Shown: positions 21,986 through 32,629 of the stretch, piece by piece
How positions within the stretch are numbered: the stretch's first letter is position 1
How the letters are laid out: every line of letters begins with the position of its first letter
DNA from: Allodiplogaster sudhausi
Lineage: Eukaryota > Nematoda > Chromadorea > Rhabditida > Diplogasteridae
NCBI GenBank assembly: GCA_945643635.1
Contig: CALZFC010000279.1
Span: 612,501 to 676,500 of the forward strand
Direction: 5' to 3'
DNA length: 64,000 nt
Position numbers and translations under genes: made by a program
Notes under the pieces: model-generated
Told to the model about the DNA's origin: nothing
The model's input: only the letters and a program-made list of their open reading frames with translations
The model's database searches: none

Positions 21986-22680
21986 ACCGTAATGGCCTAT
22001 AATGAAGGGAATGTCGAGTCAGAGAAGGAAGCAGCGTGGCAATCAGAAGATTCTGAAATAAGAAAAGTGTACAGATGAGTGCAAAGTGTTACTTTCTTAT
22101 TGATTCCTTTTTTAAGTTGCAAACGTTTTAAGTAGTGTGTTAAGGGAGAGGAGAGGAGCTCGAGACGACTTGGCCATCAAAACATTCTGAAATAAGAAAG
22201 GTGTTTGATTTCCTAAGGATGATGTGTACACAATGTATCATAACTAATAACATAAGAAGAAAAAAAGAAAACTGCCAGCATGTTTCGTTTTCACCGATTA
22301 AAAAGACATATTATTAACCTTATGAAAGAAGAAGATGATGAAGAAGAAGATGATGAAGATGCCGCCGCCGCCATTGCGTGAAGAGTAGGGAGTTGTACGC
22401 GGGGTACTAAATGAAAAAAATTATGTTTCGCATTACCTTTTTTATTCTTACCGCTTCGCTAGAAAATAATTTCCCAACCTTTATTATTTCATCAAATCTT
22501 GCGTCTGATCGACTTCCTTCTTATTTCTCGGAGCAGACTTGGACTATCAAACCTGTCGTAGAGGATGTTAGACCGAGCATTATCTGCCAGCATTGCTTGC
22601 AATCTTGTTGCCTAATCTCGGATGCATGCGTACTGCCTCCCTTCTTTTTCTCTCGCTGATAAGTGACTTCGCTAGGCTGA
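21986..22680. other. Spacer with an acidic mini-ORF
   Basis: AT-rich spacer. A GAA/GAT-rich frame starts with ATG near 22321 (MKEEDDEEEDDEDAAAAIA, then stop) and may be a low-complexity coincidence. Confidence 0.3.
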
Positions 22681-24570
22681 TCGTTGAAAAAGCACCACGA
22701 GTTGTAGAGTTCGATAGCTGGGACCACGTGGCTTAGGAGGGCGTGGTATTTGGGGAAGCGGCGTTTTCTGGGAAATGCTTCCGAGACCAGTTTCTCCAAC
22801 TTTTCAACTTCTTCTCGCATTCGTTCCTTCTCTTGCTCTGTCAGATCTCGGGATACAGAGAGATGGCTGATTGTGCGCATAGTCTTCATTATGGCGATTT
22901 TAGCGGGGACGCTGCTCTCATTCGGGAACATGGACCACAAGATAGTCGCCGCATCCGGGTGCTTCAGAAGGGCCTGGACGTGATTTCCTATGACGCATTG
23001 ACCCCTATGCGGAAGTCGACACCGTATCCCCGGAAAGCAGCATCAAGAGCCAATTGCCTGGGGCCCATCTCACCAGCAGCGAGTTGCTGCAGGTCTTCCA
23101 AGTTTTTTTCTTCCTCCCGTAGCTGCTTCTCCCACTCTTCTGAATTAGACCTCACTTTCTGCAGATCTCCTTTGATGTACTCTATTTTCTTTGCATCGCT
23201 GTCTTGTGCATTTACGCATCTTCTGCAGTCGTATTCCTCGTCTTCGTCTTTCAGAATGGCGATGTCATCTCGCTCGAAGATGCATTCTCATCCGTTGTGG
23301 TACCATTCCTTGCAGGTATTGCACTCAACAAAGTTTTCCAGAGATGTTTCAGCACTGAGGTGTGAGTGCGCTTTGTGCTTTGAAAGGCAACTCGCGCCCG
23401 CTTGACACGCTTTAGTCACTCTGCGAGGAGGCTCGATCATGCCATTACGAATATTGCATATAGGCATTCCAGTTGTACTTCTCCGTCCTTCAGCTCGCGC
23501 TCCCTTTCTGACATTTTCGCTTTCAGCACTGATATTTTCTTCTTTCACGCAACAATGTCCTTCTGCAGAACCTTCCCTGCTTTCTCCATTTCGTCTTCAT
23601 CTTTCAATTCGCATCTTCCTGTCTTATCAATCATGTCCTGCTTCAGTGCGCCGTATCTCAGAGGAAGAACTCAGAGTGTGATTACAATGCCGGTTATTAT
23701 GTGCATCTGAGGAGGGATGTAGTGATCGATAGGAATAGAAGTGAAAAGTGGCATCTGTCCTTTGTACACTCCCATCGTGACAGCTTGAGACCACTCAGAC
23801 CATGCTTCAATTGTGCGTGCCAGAGCCTGGTCTTCGACCTCCCCCATTTTTATTCTGGAAACCCTCACACACCACGGACAGTTGAAGATAGCGGTTCGCC
23901 CCCATCATCTTCAGGCAGTGGTAGAGGAACATGTAGTCGCCTGTCACGAACAGTTCAATGGGCACAACGGTAGTCGCGGAAGGGTCTTCTGGGAGGCGGA
24001 GATGAATGCTCTCCATCTGGTTGATTTTGACAACAACATCCTTCAAGAGTGTGGAAAGCTCAACCGCACCATGGTCACCTTCATACATGGCAAGAACAGT
24101 CAGGTTGTGAACACTGTTCGCTTTCTCATCGTTCCCAATGATCATGCACACTTTTGTGGTTTCTCCACCCTTGTCCCCAACGATGCAGACACTTTCCATT
24201 ATATTTTCCATCCTGTCTTATTTTTCCGGCGTACAGCAAGTTCTGAGCGCGAGAAGAAAGAACGCGCTCAATGTCTTGCAGTTGAATGGTTGCAACCGTT
24301 CTCTTAATGTTCTCCTTCTTGAGTGCCTTTTCCGAGCAGACATAAGAATGCCTTCTACCGTATTCCCTTCTTAGCCGTGTCATCTTTTTGGTGGGTGCGA
24401 GGCAATTCATTCCTAGCCGGCCGAGGATCAGTTTCAGCTTGCAAATCGACTTGAGGGAGAATCCCATCTTAAGCATCAACAGTAGAGATTGATCGGCCAT
24501 CTTGGTTACGGTACGGCTACCGTATACCCCTTCGACACGACATGCTTCTTCCAAGACAAGCTTCATCTCC
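22681..24570 (-). pseudogene. GDKGG-family protein, copy C (minus strand)
   Basis: Reads in the same order as copy B: MADQSLLLMLKMGFSLKSIC, MTRLRREYGRRHSY, IQLQDIERVLSSRAQNLL, DGKYNGK, VCIVGDKGGETTKVCMIIGN, NSVHNLTVLAMYEGDHGA, ELFVTGDYMFLYHCLKMMGA, IDHYIPPQMHIITGIVITL (about 23675-23735), a PHD-like cluster (CQAGASC … ECNTCKEWYHNGC at about 23280-23420), a coiled coil, then GVDFR … ILWSMFPNE … HALLSHVVPAIELYNSWCFF. The PHD-like C…WYH..C pattern is better preserved here than in copy B. Frame changes at about 24190 and 23800 and a stop near 23290 break it. Its opposite orientation to copies A and B shows independent insertions or an inversion. Confidence 0.7.
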
Positions 24571-24574
24571 TGAT

Positions 24575-24910
24575 CGCTTGAGAGTGAGGGAGAACGGCCC
24601 TCCGACTTTGGCGTACGATTTCCGTCACGACGTCGAGACCTGGAAGGCTAAGCACAAGGACGCGGATGGCGCGTACAAGGGAAGAGGACCTTCTCACAAG
24701 GATGACCGGCCAACCCCATCTCCTGCCCTACCCGCAGCCTTACAACTGGCTGAACAAGAAGCTCTCGATTATATTGAACAATTTTATGATAATGATGTCA
24801 CAAAAATGCGCCTTTTCGCTGGATTGCTGTCTTGTCCCCCTTTCATGTCCATCTTCCACTACAATGCCTTGTGTTTGAACAAACCCAGTTGTTTTAAACT
24901 TTAATAAAAA
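24575..24910 (+). CDS. Small unrecognised gene, last exon(s)
   Basis: A coding-like segment reads VRENGPPTLAYDFRHDVETW … KAKHKDADGAYKGRGP; a second frame reads …TGQPHLLPYPQPYNWLNKKL from about 24700. Either a frame shift lies at about 24690 or only one frame is used. An AATAAA at 24903 follows. The size and the aromatic/Pro-rich end resemble small mitochondrial respiratory-chain subunits, but I cannot name it. Confidence 0.35.
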
Positions 24911-24924
24911 CTTTAGATTGCCGC

Positions 24925-25300
24925 GTTCATCCGCAAAGAGCAAGAATCAATGGCGAGAAAAAGATATACTTGGTTTTGCCGAGGACCTTCGCGAGGATTC
25001 CCTCATCCGGCTTCTTCTTCTCCAGATCCGGTTCACGCGCCCGAACGAGCTTGCGCACCTAGCGGGCTTGGCCGCGCGAACGGAAGAATTTGCTGGAAAG
25101 CAAACCACATTTAAATGACACTGCTTAAAGAGGAAAACTAACATCTTAAAAAAAACCAACAGCAGAAGAATGATGATGAGGACGAGCACTTAAGAGAGCA
25201 TCTTGAAGGGAGTCGTCAGGTCAGCATTCACGGCCTTGTCAAGAAAGACTCCGTCAGGCATCGCGAAGCGAGTTGGCAGAAGAGAGAGCAGCTTATCTGA
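24925..25300 (-). CDS. Small membrane protein, unrecognised
   Basis: Minus-strand segments: an exon after TTTTTTCAG at about 25297 (KLLSLLPTRFAMPDGVFLDK … TTPFKMLS); a hydrophobic stretch just past an in-frame TAA (VLVLIIILLLLVFF); and a last exon after a CTAG acceptor near 25058 (VRKLVRAREPDLEKKKPDEG … KTKYIFFSPLILALCG, stop at about 24935). The logical product is a short single- or double-pass membrane protein. The exact splicing around the TAA is unresolved, so it could be a pseudogene. Confidence 0.4.
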
Positions 25301-28300
25301 AAAAAAGGAACAAAAATTAACACAGAACATATACATATAACATATAAACGCCCACTAAGCCCCAAGCAACACACAAATACACAATTGTTTTGTCGCCCAA
25401 AATTTCAAGAAAGTTAAGTACAGTATTCCGTTCGAGATAGTTTGAATTTTGAATTTTTAAAAAGTCGTAAGGAGGAGCGCAAATTGCTCCCTGCGAAATG
25501 TCGCTAGGAGCACAAATTGCTCCCAGCGAAATTTCTCCTTTTTTTCATTAAAAAACGTGTTTACGTGGCCGGGGTCAGCCTCAACCACTATTTCAGCACT
25601 GGCGTCCATGATGGATCTCGCGACGCGCGAGTCCACTCGAAAGCGATCTGCCACTGAATATGAAAGCTTATAGCAATGTTTGCTTTACCAACCTGTAATC
25701 ATCTGATGAAAGCAAATATTCATCTTCGAGTGAAGAATCCCTCTCCAAATTTCGAACATAGCTACAGTAAATTCTGACAAAAAATACTAAAATAAGGTAT
25801 GCAGAATACATTTCCGGTTTCAGTATCAAAATTGGTTATTAAAACGTAAAAAAAACACACGAAATTACCAAAGGAAAGGTATGCGCAATCATCTGGAAGT
25901 CTTCCCAAGCACATCAGGCGTAAAACAAAAATACTTGGCAAATTGCCATGCTTTCACTTTCCACTCGAGAGTACTTTTTGAATATGCCTACTGATATTGG
26001 GCTGTGGCAACAACACGACACGACACGACACGAAGTTGCATATAATCCACAATCCAAGCTGCATAATCAAGCAAAACAAATATAAATATCAAGAAAAACC
26101 AAAATCACCCCTTCGGGTGTCCGCTACAGAGAGTACCAACTTTAACGAAACCTCGCGTGAAGCCTCACGTTAGTTGGCTCACTAAAATCCCGCGCCGTCC
26201 GACCAATAACAGAGGGCATAAAAACTTGTGGTATCTCTTGCTGGTGCTGCAGAGGCAACACGAACCGCGACGCAGGCTACGTAGAATTCGTAGAACGAAT
26301 ACGAAATCGTAGATAAAACACGAAAAATACAACTCGCCAAACAATTCGGATAACCGCGCCAGCTACGAAAAATGTCCTACTATCGTCCTACTAACAGCAA
26401 TTGTAGAACAAAACTAAAACGCAAACACCACAATTAAACAATGAAGCACAACTAGGACGGATGATGTAATCAGGAAAAACATGTTCGTTCCTTACAATTA
26501 GCCTACGAGCTGTTCGTAATATGCAAAATATGACGCTAGTAATGAAATACAGTAGTTTTTGCCATATGTGAACCACACCAAACATTATGCAATACTGTAC
26601 ACCAAGTCTCTGGACTGCACATAGTTCAAGTTTGATTTTAAATGTGATGACTACAGTTCGACATTAAATGAATAAGGTGGTATGACAAGAAGAAGAAAAC
26701 GAACGATTATCGGAATCGAGAGCGTAAGGTTAGCATCGCCAGATGGACGCGCCATAACTCAGTATTGATTGCTCGACGGCTGATCATTAGAATACAGCGC
26801 TTCATTACACCTTATTCGCAGCTTCCATTCCTATTTCCTATTTGAACAGTGGTCTCAGTTAGTTGATTGAATAAAAAGACAGGAACTGGGGGAACTGGAT
26901 ATAGCACATTACAAAAACAAATTATTCATTTATATTGGTTTTCTTTTTTAGGGGTCTGCTTTAACTTTAGCCTGCTCCGAGTTACTGTTCAAAGGAATAA
27001 AACATGCTGCTATATTTAAATGCTTCACAGAAACAATTTATGTAAAAGGCAAGAGAGTGCGTGAGAGAATGGAAGAGGAGATGAGAGAAGAAGGATGTGG
27101 ACATTCACTCAGGTGAGGTAGGCGGAAGACATGAGGAAGCTCCGCCGCAGACTCCAGAGCGATGGCGAGGAGCACCGCCAGCTCTGACAAAGCAGAGAGG
27201 AAGTGGAGACCAATAGAGAAAGACGAAGAGGGAGAAATGGAAGAACGGTAGTGGGACTTGAATGACTTGACCATCCATCAAAATCGTTTCGATTAACTAC
27301 ATCGAATTCATATCAAACAGTAAATGCAAAAAATTAATAATATATGTACATACTCACATATGTATGTACATATGTATGTAGTAAAAGCTCATTGGAAGAA
27401 AAATCAGATCACCTATTATTATTCTCCTCTGACTATAAAATGCAAATATGAGGAGTAGTTGAACTCTTACGCTCGGTCGCTTCCGCTTTCAACTTCTGAT
27501 GGAAGTGGAAACAACTGCGGCTCTCTAACAATAAGTGGTGCTAGCGTTTTCATGATGGTATTACTGTTTTATTTTACAATGTTCTTGCCCCAGGTGCAAG
27601 GAGGCTCATAGGAGGATTCTTCATCATCCAGACAGCCATTTACTCTCCCTCTCTCTCTCTCTGTCTCTCGTTCTCTCTCTCTCTCTCCTCTTTCTTCCTT
27701 TCTGTCCCCTCCCACTCAATCTCTCACCCTACCCATCACCACCTGCATCACCAGCCACCGGACATCTCATGACCTGCCTTGTATCTCAAGCTTTCGGTTC
27801 GGCTCTCTTAATTTCCTATTCTATCTTACCTTCTCTCGTTTCGCCCATCCCACACAATGACGGCCAAGAATCCTGGATAACGGGATGCGTATGCAGGGCA
27901 GGAAGTTAGACTGAGGAAGAGAGAGAGAGAGAGAGAAAGAGCCAGAGCGAGAGATGCGAAAAAGAAAGAGACAGAGAAGAAAAGATAGGGAGAGAGAGAT
28001 GGAAACACGGAGAGAAGGTGGCAGTAGGAGAAGCAGGCCAAGTCTAATAAAGGGGCTTGGTCGGCTTAGGAAGCCTCAGGTGCGCTCTCCTGCGCTGTCT
28101 ACCGTATCATTGACGGATGAAGAAGGCCTGAGGGGAGGAGTGGAGAGGTTTTCTGAGAAATTCTGTAGCCAATAATGTGGGAGAGTGAGAGATGGAGAGG
28201 GTAGCAGCAAGGGAGAGATATTGTCAGAGCTATAGAGAGAAAGATGAGCGAGAGGGCGAGAATCAGAGAGAAAAGCAGAGAGACAGAGAGGATACAGCGA

Positions 28301-28437
28301 CATGGAAGAAAAGAAAAATAGTTAGGCAGAGACGCAAGTCTAAACGAGAGGCGAATAAGAAGCGTTGGATTCACTAGTTGGGGAAGCGAAAACAATCGTA
28401 GTTCTACCACTCCGTTCGGGTTGCCAGAAGGAGAGAG
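25301..28437. other. Long spacer upstream of the CHE-1-like gene
   Basis: Mostly non-coding. Contains a short (ACACG)n run at about 26010-26030, palindromic ATGTACATATGTATGT-type repeats near 27340-27380, and GA/CT-rich blocks at 27640-27690 and 27915-28320. A GC-rich segment at about 27110-27190 could be an exon of an undetected minus-strand gene (ELAVLLAIALESAAELPHVF), but it lacks clear splice partners. The last 500 bp are purine-rich and are probably promoter/5' UTR of the zinc-finger gene. Confidence 0.35.
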
Positions 28438-29870
28438 ATGGCAGCATACGGTAGCTGCAGTGGCGGTGGCTATGATGGCGCGTACATCCCGGCCGCCTTC
28501 CACCACCACCATCCGCAGATGGCGCCAGCGGCTGGCTCTGGCGCCATTCTCCCCATGGCCCATGTCATCTCCACCGTCTACCAGCCGATTCCGGCCGGCG
28601 CCGCCGCCGCGGCTGCAGCGGCCGCGGCTGCCTCCGCCGACTTCTATCACATGGACTTCGATCCACGGTGTGGATTCTTCTAGTACTACTTTATTATTTC
28701 AATGTTAAATTAGACTGAGTAACATGACTCTTTCGAGATAGTGAACAGTACAGCAACAGTGAGAGATTGAAGAAAAGTGAGAGAAGAGAGAGAATGAGAA
28801 AATGAGGGAGTGTGAGAAGAAAGAAGCCATTATCTTCACCGTGAATTGCCCTTATGCACGATCAGCATAGATGATCGGGCGCGGGTTTCCCGGTTGGCTT
28901 CTCCGTGCTGACCCGGCTTTTATTAGCTAGTACTTCTCAGCTCTTTATCTCTCCCTCACTCTGAGGGCTTCTCGCGCACGACCACCTCAGGCCATATGGG
29001 AAACCTTGTCCAGTTGGAGTTGGCCGAGTGGAGGAGATGGGTGCCATGTAGAGCTCTTTCCAGCCAGTTTTACAAATCATATTACGTCATTCTCTCGATA
29101 TTGTTTGAAACTATTTTTTACCGACCTCGAAAACGGCGCGTCATGTCTGATTATGTGCAACCTGCTTGCGCATTCGTAACAATTACACTTCTCTTGAGTT
29201 AATTTTTTTAGCGATTTTTCGAAGAAGGTAAATCACAAATCTTGTATGTACATATGTACATGCATATGTAAATAATCCTTAATAATCCTGCATAGATGTA
29301 TCATTTAGACTAGCGTACCCTAGGCTACCGTATGGAGTGCGTGGGGCGCCGAATGATTGGCCTCCAGCCTGGTCTCCGCCGACGCCAACGTGGCCGCCAG
29401 CTTGTCTGCCACCGCCGCCACCGGCGCCTGAGCCGCATACACTTTCGCTTCTCGCGCCAAAAGCCGAAGAAACGCAGCAACCAGTCGTCAGAACAGGCAA
29501 GCACGCTTTGTTTTAACCTAACAGGCTCGTCAGTTTTTGTTTTCCCGTTTTGCTGTTAGTCTATGATCCTAGTCTACTTACAACAAGCATTTCAAACAGT
29601 GTAAATGCACTTATTTCGAATATCAAAACGTGTCTATCTACAATTTCTTGTCACTCAAATTGAATCTCGCTCTCCCTCTACTCAATTTCGCATTAAATTT
29701 TGAGTCTGTTCATTCAGCTGCTGAATCGGATACTTCGAGGATCACTCTTCTGAAGGTTGCGAGAAGAAGCGGCAGCGGGCAGCATGGACCCAAGCTAAGG
29801 AGATCTCGCACCGAACGCCCACCCTCTGTCACAGACTCCGTAGCTTCCACTTGTCGACCATTCGCATGCC

Positions 29871-29924
<54 letters not shown>

Positions 29925-29987
29925 AGAGAGAGAGAGAGAGATTGAGGTGGAGATAGAGACTGTGGAAGATAGGGTATAGAGAGAGAT

Positions 29988-30030
<43 letters not shown>

Positions 30031-30447
30031 GACAGAGAGAGAGAGCGAGCGACGATGCTCCGAGTTCATGATTACTTCAACTACAGCTCTGCGGAAAGGC
30101 ATTCTCGCAAGCCGCAAACCTCACTGCGCATCGTCGTGTTCATACAGGTAAGGTCTTCATTCTTGCACTGCAGGAGACATGAAAAAAGAAGAAGAGTGAA
30201 GAGAGAGAGAGAGAGAGATAATAAAATGTGTCGCTTGAGGGGAGAAGCCGTTCAGCTGTTCCGTCTGCCACCGGCCATTCTCGCAGAGCTCTTCCCTCGT
30301 CACACACAGACGGTATGGGGAACAAATTAAAGAGTGGAATAGAACAGTTAGCAAAGCATTTTCACAGTTCCTTTCTCGACCGCTGGAGGGTTTTCTTCTA
30401 AAGACTCTGAAATATTGGGTCTTCCTTTAATTATTCCCTCTCTCTCT

Positions 30448-30487
<40 letters not shown>

Positions 30488-31038
30488 CTCTTTCTCTCTA
30501 TCTTTCTCTCTCTCTCTCTCTGTTCCTCCTTCTCTCTCTCCCTTTCTCTCTCTCTTTCTCTCCCTCTTTCTCTCTCTTTCTCTCTCTCTCTCTCTCTCGT
30601 TCTCTGACCCTTCAGGACCCACAGTGGCGAGAGGCCGTACGCATGTCCACACTGCGAGAAGTGCTTCACAGACAGCTCTACGCTAACAAAGCATCTCCGC
30701 ACGCACACTGGTAGTCATCTTTTCTCTCTCCTCATTTATCTCTCTCACACTTCCAAAACGCTGTATTCGATTTCTAGGCAATCTAACCGAAACATGTATT
30801 ACCAGCGCGTTTTGCTATATTACATTCGAAGCCGGTGCACTGATTCCGAAGATTTCTTTCCCTTATCGCATCCGCCGCTTGAGTTACTAAATTATCGTTA
30901 TTTTTCTTCTAAGATCTTCGCTTTCTTATCTAAGTCCACTGTCGAATTCTTCCTCTTTATCCTTTTCTTCCACTTTCTTTCTCTCTTCCCTTGCTGTCAT
31001 TTCCTCGTTCTCTCTTTCATTCTTTCTCCACTCTCTCA

Positions 31039-31074
<36 letters not shown>

Positions 31075-31228
31075 TCTTTATCTCTTCTCTCTCTATGTTC
31101 TCTCTCTCCCAGGCCAGAAGCCCTACGCGTGTCCGCTGTGTCTCATGCGATTTACGCAATCCGGCAATCTGCACCGCCACATGAAGACGCATCGCCCAGG
31201 AGATACAGGGATCGGAGTTTGCAGATGA
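28438..31228 (+). CDS. CHE-1/Glass-like C2H2 zinc-finger transcription factor
   Basis: Seven exons (28438-28667, 29309-29496, 29718-29872, 30087-30147, 30240-30312, 30616-30710, 31113-31228), all in phase, give 305 residues. Residues 1-185 are low-complexity: an HHHH patch, an Ala run, then a Pro-rich stretch (PPPPPAPEP). Four tandem C2H2 fingers fill residues 190 to about 299: [57 protein letters not shown] and [19 protein letters not shown], with TGEKP/SGERP/TGQKP linkers. The last two closely follow the finger sequences I recall for Drosophila Glass and C. elegans CHE-1 ([23 protein letters not shown]). CHE-1 is the terminal selector of ASE taste neurons and Glass acts in photoreceptors; orthology here is inferred from the fingers only. 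Intron 2 uses a GC donor (GCAAGC). The exons are separated by long (CT)n/(GA)n tracts. Confidence 0.9.
29879..30050. repeat. (GA)n tracts in a zinc-finger gene intron
   Basis: Two long GA dinucleotide tracts (about 29879-29940 and 29990-30045) fill intron 3. Confidence 0.9.
30436..30600. repeat. (CT)n tract in a zinc-finger gene intron
   Basis: About 160 bp of imperfect CT repeat directly upstream of the exon at 30616. Similar tracts lie at 31030-31090 and, downstream of the gene, at 31265-31330 and 31470-31510. Confidence 0.9.
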
Positions 31229-31264
31229 CATTTGAATCTCGCCAGACATTTATTGATATACATA

Positions 31265-31303
<39 letters not shown>

Positions 31304-31471
31304 GCCCTCTCTCTCTTTCTCCTCTCCATGTCTCTCTCTTGCTCTTTCTTTCATTTTTTTCTCTACCCATCTCTTGAAAGTTGCAAGTTTTATTTCCAAG
31401 TCCCACTTTTAGCTGGCTATAGGCTACACTTTATACTTGTCCAAATGTGATACGAATTTACTATTACTCTC

Positions 31472-31506
<35 letters not shown>

Positions 31507-31886
31507 CTCTCCTCTGATATCATCCTTTCAAACGCTTTTTGCACCTCAACCTTGTCCGAAATACAAAATTGAGCGCTTCCTCAGAGATTTGTACATGTTT
31601 GCTTTGATAATTAATCATCCTTGTCAAAATCACAAAATCTCAAACTTGCCAGAGCATCTTAACGGTAAACTGTAAAGTGACATCTTCTTGAATAACTTCA
31701 TAAAAGAATAGAAAAGTTAATAAGCGATGCGCCATCTTGGAAAAAATAGAAATAAATGAAGACGCTGCGCAGAGAGAGGTAGGGGATGACATTTAAGGGG
31801 AGGGCTAGAGAGAGTGAGAGAGGCAGATAGAGAGAGAGAGAGAGAGAGAAAGAAGGAGACAGAGAGAGTGAGTGAGCAGTGTCCAT
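31229..31886. other. Convergent 3' spacer
   Basis: Separates the convergent zinc-finger gene (+) and the small TM protein (-). Contains CT and GA tracts (31265-31330, 31470-31510, 31800-31870); no exon seen. Confidence 0.5.
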
Positions 31887-32257
31887 TCATCGGCAACGTC
31901 GAAATCCTCGCTGTCGACCAAGGCCTAGATGCTGCGCACCCTTGTAGACTCTATCCACTTCGTCAAGAAGTATCGCTGTTTCGAGAAGAGTCACAAGTTC
32001 TTCTTTCGGTATGTCTCTTTTTTTAGTATCCCATTTTCATCGTCGGAAAATCAGCTCCTTTTATTTTTGCTCTTATCTCCAATATGGGAGAAAAATTTAA
32101 GCGGAGCAAAGTTAAGACTTTTGGCCAGAAATCCGATGATGAAGAATGCGATCGCCCCTAGCGTACGAGTGCCAAGCCTTCCGTTGCCATCCCTCCACAT
32201 GTTTAATTTGTAAGCGGTGCTCTTGATGGGAGTGTGGAGCAATGGCAATTCATTCAT
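31887..32257 (-). CDS. 84-residue single-pass membrane protein, unrecognised
   Basis: Two exons, 32257-32119 and 32002-31887, join in phase 1. The product starts MNELPLLHTPIKSTAYKLNM, has one hydrophobic segment (LGAIAFFIIGFLA, about residues 34-46), then a helical C terminus (ELVTLLETAILLDEVDRVYK) and a basic end (RQRGFRRCR). No signal-peptide cleavage site is obvious, so it may be tail/inner-membrane anchored. It is the last of five collinear minus-strand genes, about 370 bp downstream of its neighbour. Family not recognised. A plus-strand frame over the second exon (MLRTLVDSIHFVKKY) is less likely. Confidence 0.6.
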
Positions 32258-32629
32258 CCTTCCACCCACTGATTTTGGAAACTGTGCTGAACTTCAACTT
32301 AGGATTCCAAATGAAATCTTTATCTTCAGAACAGGGCACAGAATGTAATGACAGCCTAATGATTAATAATGTTAATGGATATATAACAAAACCTGAGCGA
32401 AAGATAGTAGCTTAGTGATTTAAAACTCACCCTGTAATATAAACAAGTCAGAAGGTATAAAGGAAGTAAGTGGGAAAATAAGTTATTAAACAGCTTTTCC
32501 ATATTTAAATAAGAGCTAAAAAAAAAATGCCGGCAATGACGAAAAAAATATAAATAAAAATAAATTTAAGAAGAAGAAAATGCAGGGGTTTCAACAGGCA
32601 AAATCCAACATAAGACAGGGCCATTAAAG

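Noticed and set aside
30415..31450. Several long Ser/Leu or Arg/Glu frames
   Set aside because: They are (CT)n/(GA)n intron tracts read as Leu-Ser or Arg-Glu repeats between zinc-finger exons.
31929..32010. Plus-strand frame MLRTLVDSIHFVKKYRC ending at a GTATGT donor
   Set aside because: No in-phase plus-strand partner exon was found, while the minus strand joins perfectly with the TM exon at 32257-32119.
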